DNA of 6,240 nt. Origin: Candidatus Levyibacteriota bacterium (lineage in GTDB: Bacteria; Patescibacteriota; Microgenomatia; Levybacterales; UBA12049). Under the pieces are notes generated by a model. It was not told the origin of the DNA. It saw only the letters and a program-made list of their open reading frames with translations, and did no database searches. The stretch is taken from assembly GCA_023245515.1 (NCBI GenBank), contig JAHFKE010000065.1, positions 1 through 6,240 of the forward strand, given 5' to 3'. Below are positions 1 through 5,082 of the stretch, one piece after another. A program made the translations under genes and the position numbers. Numbering within the stretch: position 1 is the first letter of the stretch; each line of letters begins with the position of its first letter.

Positions 1-169
1 CAGGGTGTTGAGCTATGCTTTTTTCTTTGAATCTCCAATCTTGTGATGGACCAGTTGTTTCGTTTGAATCTTCACTCATAATTATAAAACATTTACAACA
101 TAGCACATCTCTTTTGGTACCCCTGGTGCAAATATGTTTAGACCCCTGTTCTTTGAGGTACTGGCTCAT
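1..169 (-). CDS. Partial hypothetical protein, runs off the left edge
   Basis: This reading frame was found by reading the minus strand directly. It opens at the ATG at 169-167, has no stop for 56 codons and leaves the window at base 1; an in-frame stop lies upstream near 202. The translation begins MSQYLKEQG, has a cysteine-containing stretch (residues 22-26) and then a second methionine at residue 31 beginning MSEDSNETTG. The part after the second Met is hydrophilic and looks more like an ordinary N-terminus, so the true start may be the ATG near 79. Both ATGs follow AT-rich -10-like hexamers but with only about one base between, which is too close for a leaderless start, and neither has a Shine-Dalgarno. 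The gene lies on the same strand as the AraC-type regulator, about 58 bases beyond its stop, so it could be co-transcribed. I recognise no family; it may not be a gene. Confidence 0.35.
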   Translation of the reverse strand, partial: MSQYLKEQGSKHICTRGTKRDVLCCKCFIIMSEDSNETTGPSQDWRFKEKSIAQHP

Positions 170-227
170 TTTATAAAACTTATGTACATTTATCAATCGC
201 AACAAGATTACCTACAAGGCTAATCTC

Positions 228-1028
228 CTACTGCAATGATTTTTTATACTCCCGAGGAGATTTACCAATTATATCTTTAAAATCTTTAATAAAATGTGTT
301 TGATCATAATACCCCAGATCTAAAGCGAGTTTTGAAAAGTCAGTCTCTCCTTTTGTCAATCGCTCGACTCCATCTTGAAGACGATAGCGTTTGATCACCC
401 ACTTCGGACTAACACCAACATATTGGTTAAACATGCGCTGAAGGGTTCTTTTATTTGTTTTGAATATTTTTACCAGATCATCGACTTTTAAAATTTCTCG
501 ATCAACAATAATACGATCGACGATTTTGTTAATCAATGAAACCTTCATGTCGTGTTTTGGAAGTCTTTCACGAAAAAAGTGTTCGATAATTTCAACCATC
601 TTTTCTTCTTCTTCAAGCCCTAAAATACTTTCCTCTAGTGTTATGCTCTTGATACCAAAGGCTTCTTGAAGACTGACTGATTTATCAGTAAGTTGGAAAA
701 TAGGCAATGTAAAAAAGGGATGAAAACCTCCAGGGAGGAACATAACAGCAAAAACCATTCCCTTATCTTTAAGAAGATAAGAAAATTTTTTTCTTGTTAC
801 TCCAACGACTCTCGAATTCCCTTTTTCAATAACAAGATTAATACCCGGATGAGGAATGAGTTCCTGCACATATGGATCTTCTCCTCGCAAATCCCAGCGA
901 ACAATCCAATAATAATTCACAAATGTACTTAGTTCCGGTGAAGGAAAATGCCGCGAGAGTTGGAGTTTCTTTTCGGCAATTTTCGGATTAAGAAGGGATT
1001 TTGATTTTTCAATATCTGATCGTAACAT
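228..1028 (-). CDS. AraC-family transcriptional regulator
   Basis: Predicted DNA-binding transcription factor of 266 residues. The C-terminal part (about 165-264) is an AraC/XylS double helix-turn-helix: the first helix pair is about 182-203 (VDDLVKIFKTNKRTLQRMF) and the second about 231-253 (FSKLALDLGYYDQTHFIKDF), followed by the usual IIGKSPREYKK ending, where the family shows G-x-SP-x-x-Y/F. The N-terminal part (about 25-125, with PxxELSTFVNYYW and the LIPHPGINLVIE block) resembles the sensor-like domain often annotated DUF6597 in AraC-like proteins; its ligand is unknown. Length is normal for this architecture. The start at 1028 has no Shine-Dalgarno, but -10-like hexamers lie 6-11 bases upstream on the minus strand, so a leaderless mRNA is plausible. 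It is divergent from the SRPBCC gene, which makes that gene and its own promoter the likely targets; this is inference. Family call sure, target not known. Confidence 0.9.
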   Translation of the reverse strand: MLRSDIEKSKSLLNPKIAEKKLQLSRHFPSPELSTFVNYYWIVRWDLRGEDPYVQELIPHPGINLVIEKGNSRVVGVTRKKFSYLLKDKGMVFAVMFLPGGFHPFFTLPIFQLTDKSVSLQEAFGIKSITLEESILGLEEEEKMVEIIEHFFRERLPKHDMKVSLINKIVDRIIVDREILKVDDLVKIFKTNKRTLQRMFNQYVGVSPKWVIKRYRLQDGVERLTKGETDFSKLALDLGYYDQTHFIKDFKDIIGKSPREYKKSLQ

Positions 1029-1032
1029 ATTT

Positions 1033-1046
1033 GTATAATATCATAC
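1033..1046. promoter_or_regulatory. Divergent promoter region, near-palindrome with -10-like hexamers
   Basis: The 14-base sequence GTATAATATCATAC matches its own reverse complement at 12 of 14 positions. It holds TATAAT on the plus strand (1034-1039) and TATTAT or TATGAT on the minus strand (1035-1045). The minus-strand hexamers end 6-11 bases before the AraC-type regulator's ATG, so this probably includes that gene's -10 element. No good -35 match is visible. It could also be a binding site for the regulator itself, though AraC-family sites are usually direct rather than inverted repeats. Confidence 0.35.
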
Positions 1047-1090
1047 GGATATCTGTCGCGTTTTTACTATTATTCTTAATTATTTTGTTG

Positions 1091-1096
1091 TATAAT
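1091..1096 (+). promoter_or_regulatory. -10 box of the SRPBCC gene (leaderless start)
   Basis: A perfect TATAAT lies nine bases before the ATG at 1106. The usual start point, about seven bases downstream of a -10, would fall on or next to that ATG, giving an mRNA with little or no leader. No convincing -35 hexamer is present at 16-18 bases. The spacing resembles that of the promoter at 5190-5218. Confidence 0.5.
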
Positions 1097-1105
1097 ATGT
1101 TAAAC

Positions 1106-1537
1106 ATGAAGCATACATATACAGCAAAAAAGAGTATTGCCATTAATGCGCCTGCGGTAAAAGTCTGGGAAGCATTAATTACACCGGAATCAATAAAACA
1201 ATACTTATTTGGAACAGATGCTATTTCTGATTGGAAGGTAGGAAGTAAAATCATATTTAAAGGCGTCTATAATGGAAAAACCTATGAAGATAAAGGAATA
1301 ATTCTGCAAACTATACCAGAAAAACTTTTTCAACATAGCTTTTGGAGCCATGCCGCCGGCATTGAAGATGCTCCTGAAAATTATGCGACGGTTACCTATA
1401 ACCTAGAAAAAGAAGGCAATAATACTACCAAAGTAACTGTTTCTCAAGATGGATGTCCTGACGAAAAAGCCTGTACCAATTCTGAAAACTTCTGGGGAAC
1501 AGTTCTGCAAGGCTTGAAGAATCTTTTGGAAAATTAA
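1106..1537 (+). CDS. SRPBCC/START-fold protein, AHSA1 type
   Basis: A 143-residue protein of the SRPBCC superfamily (helix-grip fold; Bet v 1/START/AHSA1-like), probably cytosolic. Recognisable are the opening strand (residues about 3-14), the IxAPAxxVWEALITPESIKQYLFG helix region (12-36), where the family's conserved Pro, Val-Trp and Leu-Thr residues are seen, the DWKVGSKIIFKG turn (42-53), and a C-terminal amphipathic helix (about 123-142, NFWGTVLQGLKNLLEN). Such proteins bind hydrophobic ligands or, in the Aha1 group, act on Hsp90; nothing here fixes the role. The frame is open further upstream to 1001, but those codons encode a hydrophobic stretch overlapping the regulator and promoter and are probably not translated. 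I chose 1106 because the protein then begins like its family and the ATG sits nine bases after TATAAT; 1097 is an alternative. It has no Shine-Dalgarno. It is divergent from the AraC-type gene, its likely regulator. Confidence 0.85.
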   Translation: MKHTYTAKKSIAINAPAVKVWEALITPESIKQYLFGTDAISDWKVGSKIIFKGVYNGKTYEDKGIILQTIPEKLFQHSFWSHAAGIEDAPENYATVTYNLEKEGNNTTKVTVSQDGCPDEKACTNSENFWGTVLQGLKNLLEN

Positions 1538-1650
1538 TATATCATCTTCAATATAACATTTGTTTCTACCTCAAACTATTTGAACAAAATGATCGCCACT
1601 TCAGCAATTTTCCAATAATAAATTATCTTCCTCAATTTAGATTGATATAG

Positions 1651-1690
1651 TACACCTGGAGGGATTCGGACCCCCGACCCCTTCGTCCGA
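1651..1690 (-). pseudogene. 3' half of an interrupted tRNA-Arg
   Basis: Read on the minus strand, this has the end of an anticodon loop (TCGGA, 1690-1686), an anticodon-stem 3' strand CGAAG (1685-1681), a five-base variable region GGGTC, a T arm with stem GGGGG/CCCTC around loop TCCGAAT, an acceptor 3' strand CAGGTGT and discriminator A at 1651. No CCA is encoded. It has no D arm or 5' acceptor strand of its own. CAGGTGT pairs with the GCACCTG of the 5' fragment at 1827-1821 (six Watson-Crick pairs and one G-U), which is the main reason to treat the two as halves of one gene. TCG at positions 34-36 would make it tRNA-Arg(UCG). It is either a broken gene or an exon of an interrupted one; I cannot tell which. 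Confidence 0.6.
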
Positions 1691-1794
1691 CCTACTCGCC
1701 AAAGCTTAGTGCCCTTAGAGGGAATCGAACCCCCATCACTGGTTCCGAAGACCAGTGCTCTATCCGTTGAGCTATAAGGGCTGTAGCGGGCGAG
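1691..1794 (-). other. 104-base insert carrying a tRNA-Arg
   Basis: This stretch separates position 33 from position 34 of the split outer tRNA. In minus-strand order it holds 13 bases (1794-1782), the complete tRNA-Arg(UCG), and 19 bases (1709-1691). Its ends can pair: CTCGCC at 1794-1789 with GGCGAG at 1700-1695, extendable by two pairs past a one-base bulge (1796-1795 with 1693-1692). The base before it is U and its last base is G, as group I introns require, but 104 bases with a tRNA filling the middle leaves no room for a group I core. No transposase, target-site duplication or archaeal bulge-helix-bulge site is evident. Confidence 0.5.
1710..1781 (-). tRNA. tRNA-Arg (anticodon UCG)
   Basis: A full cloverleaf of 72 nucleotides including the discriminator. 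The acceptor stem is GCCCTTA/TAAGGGC, seven perfect pairs. The D arm is GCTC-AACGGATA-GAGC. The anticodon arm is CTGGT-CTTCGGA-ACCAG with U33, anticodon UCG and G37. The variable region is four bases (TGAT), the T arm is GGGGG-TTCGATT-CCCTC with one G-U pair, and the discriminator is A. It decodes CGA by Watson-Crick pairing and possibly other CGN codons by wobble. CCA is not encoded, so it must be added by CCA transferase. The gene lies entirely between the two halves of another tRNA-Arg-like sequence on the same strand, and may share its promoter upstream at 1864-1891. All expected stems form, so this one is very probably functional. Confidence 0.93.
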
Positions 1795-1827
1795 AGCAAG
1801 GTGCTCTATCCACTGAGCTACAGGTGC
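1795..1827 (-). pseudogene. 5' half of an interrupted tRNA-Arg
   Basis: Read on the minus strand, this has acceptor 5' strand GCACCTG (1827-1821), TA, D arm GCTC-AGTGGATA-GAGC, A26, anticodon-stem strand CCTTG (1801-1797) and the first two loop bases CT (32-33). It then stops resembling a tRNA. The D arm is nearly the same as that of the nested tRNA-Arg. Its acceptor strand matches the 3' fragment at 1651-1690. The anticodon stem is poor when the halves are joined: CCTTG against CGAAG gives one C-A mismatch and one G-U pair. This argues for decay, or for the two halves coming from different relatives. Confidence 0.6.
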
Positions 1828-1843
1828 ATATATGACGACGCCT

Positions 1844-1855
1844 AGCTAAAGGTGC
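1844..1855 (-). repeat. Short copy of a tRNA 5' end
   Basis: On the minus strand GCACCTTTAGCT matches the first 12 bases of the split tRNA (GCACCTGTAGCT, 1827-1816) at 11 positions, then diverges. It sits 28 bases upstream of the 5' half. It could be a remnant of an earlier duplication or recombination at this tRNA locus; at 12 bases chance is not excluded. Confidence 0.3.
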
Positions 1856-1863
1856 CTGAAGCA

Positions 1864-1891
1864 ATTCTAACAAACTTCATAGTAAATTCAA
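1864..1891 (-). promoter_or_regulatory. Sigma70-like promoter for the tRNA locus
   Basis: On the minus strand TTGAAT (1891-1886) and TAGAAT (1869-1864) are separated by 16 bases; each is close to consensus. Transcription would start near 1857, about 30 bases before the GCACCTG of the split tRNA, and would run through both the outer halves and the nested tRNA-Arg. No clear terminator is seen beyond 1651. Confidence 0.5.
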
Positions 1892-1965
1892 AATCATCAT
1901 CATACTAGCTTTTTTATATTCCATGGATTATAAATAAATTGTGGCTATTTTGTTGATTATAAATA

Positions 1966-1986
1966 ATAGTTTAGCTGCTAAACTAT
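1966..1986. promoter_or_regulatory. Perfect palindrome, probable operator of the export operon
   Basis: Arms ATAGTTTAGC (1966-1975) and GCTAAACTAT (1977-1986) are exact reverse complements around a single T, giving 21 bases that end 16 bases before the adaptor's ATG. Tight spacing, an odd centre and perfect arms are typical of a site for a dimeric helix-turn-helix repressor, and MarR- or TetR-type regulators often control drug or peptide exporters. No such regulator is encoded in the window. A TATAAA at 1958-1963 may be the -10 element, which would place the palindrome over the start of transcription. A hairpin role in RNA is possible but less likely with a one-base centre. Confidence 0.6.
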
Positions 1987-1990
1987 ACAA

Positions 1991-1995
1991 AAGGA
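1991..1995 (+). promoter_or_regulatory. Shine-Dalgarno of the adaptor gene
   Basis: AAGGA lies seven bases before the ATG at 2003 and fixes that start. It is the only clear ribosome binding site in the window; the other genes have none, and several look leaderless. Confidence 0.7.
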
Positions 1996-2002
1996 CATAA
2001 AA

Positions 2003-3052
2003 ATGAATCTTATTAAAAAACATAAAAAGATTTTTATACTGATTAGTATTGTAGTGGCTGTTCTCGCGTTTTTCCTTTGGCCACGACCAACAAAACCCAT
2101 CGATACCGCCACCATTAAACGAGCCAGCATCACTCAATCTATATCCGCTACCGGGACAGTTGATTCCGAAAAGTCAGTCGACCTGAATTTTCTTTCAGCA
2201 GGGAAGCTCGTATACCTGGGAGTTCGGAAAGGGGATGTGGTCAAACAATGGCAGGTCATCGCCAATCTTGATCAGAGAACCATGCAGAAGAACCTCCAGA
2301 CATCCTTAAGAAATTACTCACTTCAGCGCAACGACTTTGACCAAACAAAAAGCGACAACGCCAACCACACACCCGCAGATGCTCTGACCGATAGCCTGAA
2401 AAGAGTCCTCGAAAACAATCAATACGATCTTGATAAAGCAGTCATTTCAGTAGAGCTCCAACAACTCGCCCGTGAACAATCAGTACTTGCCACCCCTATC
2501 GCAGGAATCGTCACCAGAGCCGATGCGAAAGCAGCAGGAGTGAATGTCACAGCCGCTACTACCTTTACTATTGCCGATCCCACCAATCTCGTCTTTAAGA
2601 TAGATGTAGATGAGGCTGATATCGGCAAAATTACCGAAGGCAAGCCGTTGACAGTCGTTCTTGATGCGTATCCTGAGCAAAATCTTCACCTTTCTGTTAG
2701 TTCTATCGACTTTACCACCCACGCCACCTCAGGTGGAGGTAGCGCATATACCGTAGAAGCCGCCATGCCTCCTAACACCAGTCTCATGTATAGAATTGGC
2801 ATGTCGGGAGACGCCGAAGTCATACTCGAAGAAAAAAATAACGTGCTCACCGTACCCCTTGCGAGCATCGTAGAAGATAAATACGTCTACCTCCAGACAG
2901 AAAAGGGCTTTGACAAGCGCGTACTACGACTAGGATTCAAAACCGATACTGACGCTGAAGTACTGGATGGATTGCATTCAGGAGATAAAGTCGCCATCGA
3001 CCCAACAGAAGCAGAAAAAATAATGGCTCAAAAAAGATTTATCTTTTTTTGA
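2003..3052 (+). CDS. Membrane-fusion/adaptor subunit of a MacAB-type exporter (HlyD/MacA/YknX family)
   Basis: A 349-residue extracytoplasmic adaptor that would couple an MacB-type permease to its substrate outside the membrane. The N-terminus is KKHKK followed by one membrane segment (about 10-26), an uncleaved anchor with no lipobox cysteine. Then come the first half of the lipoyl/barrel-sandwich domain (about 44-90, with ATGTVDSEKSVDL and GKLVYLGVRKGDVV), a short helical hairpin (about 92-158), the second lipoyl half (about 160-190, LATPIAGIVTRADAKAAGV), a beta-barrel (about 195-277, with DVDEADIGKI) and a membrane-proximal domain (about 280-335). In a monoderm this would act as in YknXYZ, without an outer-membrane partner. 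It is the first gene of the operon, with an operator-like palindrome upstream. The ATPase gene follows after 48 bases in the same frame, separated in frame only by this UGA stop. The tail KRFIFF is encoded by an A6...T7 tract. Confidence 0.92.
   Translation: MNLIKKHKKIFILISIVVAVLAFFLWPRPTKPIDTATIKRASITQSISATGTVDSEKSVDLNFLSAGKLVYLGVRKGDVVKQWQVIANLDQRTMQKNLQTSLRNYSLQRNDFDQTKSDNANHTPADALTDSLKRVLENNQYDLDKAVISVELQQLAREQSVLATPIAGIVTRADAKAAGVNVTAATTFTIADPTNLVFKIDVDEADIGKITEGKPLTVVLDAYPEQNLHLSVSSIDFTTHATSGGGSAYTVEAAMPPNTSLMYRIGMSGDAEVILEEKNNVLTVPLASIVEDKYVYLQTEKGFDKRVLRLGFKTDTDAEVLDGLHSGDKVAIDPTEAEKIMAQKRFIFF
3030..3050 (+). terminator. Weak A/T hairpin at the end of the adaptor gene
   Basis: AAAAAAGA (3030-3037) and TCTTTTTT (3042-3049) are exact reverse complements around a four-base loop, and the T7 tract runs into the stop codon. 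The stem has a single G-C pair, so it is a poor intrinsic terminator. At most it would attenuate transcription into the ATPase gene. Confidence 0.2.
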
Positions 3053-3100
3053 TTAATTTTCCATCAGCCATTTTCCATCGTATTTTCTATTAAGAAATTT

Positions 3101-3775
3101 GTGAAAAAACAACCCGTCATCATCCTTACCGACATCACCAAAGACTACGCTTCAGAAGACATGGTCACCAGAGTGCTTCATGAGATAAGCTTCAGAGTGA
3201 ACGTAGGAGAATTTGTAGCTATCACAGGCCCTTCAGGCTCAGGCAAATCAACCCTCCTTCATATCATCGGTCTTTTGGACTTAGCCACCTCAGGAACCTA
3301 TTTCCTCCATGAGAAAGACGTAACCAAGCTCACCGAAGACCAGCAGGCAAGCGTCAGAAATAATGAAATTGGCTTTGTCTTTCAGTCATTTAACCTCTTA
3401 CAAAAAGCTAACGTCCTAGATAATGTCGTCCTGCCCGCAATTTACGCAGGCACCGGTAAGGCAGTGCGTGAAACAAAAGGCAGAACGCTGCTTGAAAAAG
3501 TAGGCCTTGCCGATCATCTCCTCAAGCGACCTAACCAACTTTCGGGCGGACAACAGCAGCGAGTAGCCATCGCCCGTGCGCTTATGAACGACCCCTCAAT
3601 TATCCTTGCCGATGAGCCGACCGGAAATCTAGATACCACCTCCGGAAGAGACGTCATGGAAATTCTCAAAAGCCTCCACAAAGAAGGTAAGACCATCGTC
3701 GTCATCACCCATGATGCCAGTATCGCCAATCAGGCAGAAAGAATCGTAAAGTTAAGAGATGGAAGAATAGTCTGA
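3101..3775 (+). CDS. ABC transporter ATP-binding protein (MacB/LolD/YknY type)
   Basis: A 224-residue nucleotide-binding subunit that would power the neighbouring permease by ATP hydrolysis at the cytoplasmic face. All motifs are intact: Walker A GPSGSGKST (43-51), Q-loop FQSFNLL (94-100), signature LSGGQQQR (147-154), Walker B IILADEP with catalytic Glu172, D-loop GNLD (175-178) and switch His204 in VITHD. Length and the LSGGQQQRVAIARAL block fit the MacB/LolD/FtsE group, in which the ATPase is a separate protein from the permease (in E. coli MacB the two are fused). The start codon is GTG at 3101, which gives the normal N-terminus IILTDITKDY; ATG at 3161 would remove the first strand. No Shine-Dalgarno is visible. 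The partners are the adaptor upstream and the permease downstream, although a 113-base gap with a repeat element precedes the permease. Confidence 0.95.
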   Translation: MKKQPVIILTDITKDYASEDMVTRVLHEISFRVNVGEFVAITGPSGSGKSTLLHIIGLLDLATSGTYFLHEKDVTKLTEDQQASVRNNEIGFVFQSFNLLQKANVLDNVVLPAIYAGTGKAVRETKGRTLLEKVGLADHLLKRPNQLSGGQQQRVAIARALMNDPSIILADEPTGNLDTTSGRDVMEILKSLHKEGKTIVVITHDASIANQAERIVKLRDGRIV

Positions 3776-3780
3776 AATTC

Positions 3781-3876
3781 CTAATTACTAATGTCTAATT
3801 TCTAATGAGCTGTAAGTAACATAATGCAGAATAAACTTAGGACTGAACATTTTAGAAATTAGGAATTAGATATTAG
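3781..3876. repeat. Inverted CTAATNN heptamer element between ATPase and permease
   Basis: The left arm is four tandem heptamers in register: CTAATTA, CTAATGT, CTAATTT, CTAATGA (3781-3808). The right arm is the same motif on the other strand: ATTTTAG, AAATTAG, GAATTAG, ATATTAG (3849-3876), the first unit degenerate. The arms pair over 20-odd bases with one heptamer looped out, around a 40-base centre. It begins five bases after the ATPase stop and ends 12 bases before the permease ATG. It could be a small repeated intergenic element, or an RNA hairpin that protects or separates the two cistrons. It contains no coding potential. Confidence 0.6.
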
Positions 3877-3888
3877 TAATTTTTAAAT

Positions 3889-5082
3889 ATGGACATACTG
3901 GAATTACTCAAATTATCAATCAATGCTCTCAAAGTGAACAAAATGAGAAGCATTCTTACCATGCTTGGAGTCATTATCGGAGTATTTGCCGTCATCGTCC
4001 TTGTTTCCATGGGCTCAGGACTTAAAAAATACATTACCGACCAAATTTCAGGCTTGGGATCAAATCTCATCTTCGTTATACCCGGACAAGTAGGAGGCTC
4101 CAGGACTCCCGGCGGCCAACAGACCAACAAGCTCACCATTAACGACGCCAGAAGACTCGATACCAAACTCAAAGCTATCGCAGACGTAGGACCCGTCGTG
4201 CAAAAACCATCCACCATTAAATATAAGAACAAAACAGACAAACAAGTCTCGGTCTTAGGCACCACATCTAACTATCCCGATATCGTTATTAATGCCGGCA
4301 CCACCAGGGGAGTTTACTTTAATCTCTCGCAAGAAAAATCAGGTGCCCACGTCACCGTCATAGGCAAAACTGTTCAAGAACGCCTCTTTGGTGATGGAAA
4401 TCCCATCGGAGAGAAAATATCCGTAGAAGGAAAGAAATATACCATTATCGGCGTTATGAAAAAGAGGGGAGCTCTCTTTGGCATCGATCAGGACAATGCC
4501 ATCGTCATCCCCATTAATGCCGCCACCCGCCAATTTGGCGTTGATAAGGTCAATGCCATCTACTTAGCAGCCAAAAGACCGGAACTGGTCGAACTCGTGA
4601 AGAAGCAAGCCAGACAAGCCCTCCTCCAGCGCCTTACCGAAGACGATTTTACCCTCCAGACCCAAGAGCAAACCCTTAACACAATAGGTAGTGTCATCGG
4701 AGCACTGACTATAGCACTCGGAGGTATTGCTGCAATTTCTCTCCTTGTTGGAGGCATAGGCGTCATGAACATCATGCTTGTTTCTGTTACCGAAAGAACC
4801 AAAGAAATTGGCCTTCGCAAGGCCTTAGGCGCCAAAAGATCAGATATATTAAGCCAATTTATTTTCGAAGCCATCATGCTCTCTGTCACGGGTGGCGTTA
4901 TCGGTATCATTCTGGGCCTTGGCGTATCAGTCTTGCTCTCTCAAGTTTTCTTATCTGAAGTAACCCCATGGTCCGTGTTCCTGGCATTCCTCTTTTCAGT
5001 CGCCGTCGGTCTTATTTTTGGCATAGCACCGGCCTACAGGGCTTCAAGACTATCAGCCATTGAGGCCCTCAGGTATGAGTAA
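3889..5082 (+). CDS. ABC transporter permease, MacB/FtsX family (YknZ type)
   Basis: A 397-residue membrane subunit with the type VII ABC layout. There is an N-terminal amphipathic helix and membrane segment 1 (about 21-43, with the KMRSILTMLGVIIGV block), a large extracytoplasmic MacB core domain (about 45-262) and three C-terminal membrane segments (about 267-299, 325-352 and 360-383). Between segments 2 and 3 lies the cytoplasmic coupling motif TERTKEIGLRKALGAKRSDI (301-320). It ends PAYRASRLSAIEALRYE, the usual tail of the family. In this family extracytoplasmic conformational changes driven by the ATPase move substrates already outside the membrane (peptides, antibiotics, lipoproteins); the substrate here is unknown. 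The start at 3889 has no Shine-Dalgarno and follows AT-rich sequence. The stop overlaps the start of a 33-codon ORF with the same C-terminal heptapeptide. Confidence 0.95.
   Translation: MDILELLKLSINALKVNKMRSILTMLGVIIGVFAVIVLVSMGSGLKKYITDQISGLGSNLIFVIPGQVGGSRTPGGQQTNKLTINDARRLDTKLKAIADVGPVVQKPSTIKYKNKTDKQVSVLGTTSNYPDIVINAGTTRGVYFNLSQEKSGAHVTVIGKTVQERLFGDGNPIGEKISVEGKKYTIIGVMKKRGALFGIDQDNAIVIPINAATRQFGVDKVNAIYLAAKRPELVELVKKQARQALLQRLTEDDFTLQTQEQTLNTIGSVIGALTIALGGIAAISLLVGGIGVMNIMLVSVTERTKEIGLRKALGAKRSDILSQFIFEAIMLSVTGGVIGIILGLGVSVLLSQVFLSEVTPWSVFLAFLFSVAVGLIFGIAPAYRASRLSAIEALRYE

Noticed and set aside
1001..1105. N-terminal extension of the SRPBCC ORF with a hydrophobic segment
   Set aside because: It overlaps the divergent regulator's start and the promoter. 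AHSA1-type proteins start at the MKHTYTAKK position, and the hydrophobicity comes from T-rich promoter DNA.
1526..1615. Inverted repeat TTGGAAAATT / AATTTTCCAA after the SRPBCC gene
   Set aside because: Ten bases of low-complexity AT-rich sequence, 70 bases apart, with no U-tract; consistent with chance.
1651..1827. Archaeal-type bulge-helix-bulge tRNA intron
   Set aside because: The pairing of the insert ends does not give two three-base bulges around a four-pair helix, and the promoters and protein set are bacterial.
2003..3052. UGA recoded as glycine, as in some CPR lineages
   Set aside because: Reading frames end cleanly at UGA at family-typical lengths (ATPase at 3775), and no long frame contains internal UGA codons.
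3056..3079. Direct repeat ATTTTCCATC (3056-3065 and 3070-3079) between adaptor and ATPase genes
   Set aside because: Only two short copies without a regulatory context; too little to call an operator or attachment site.
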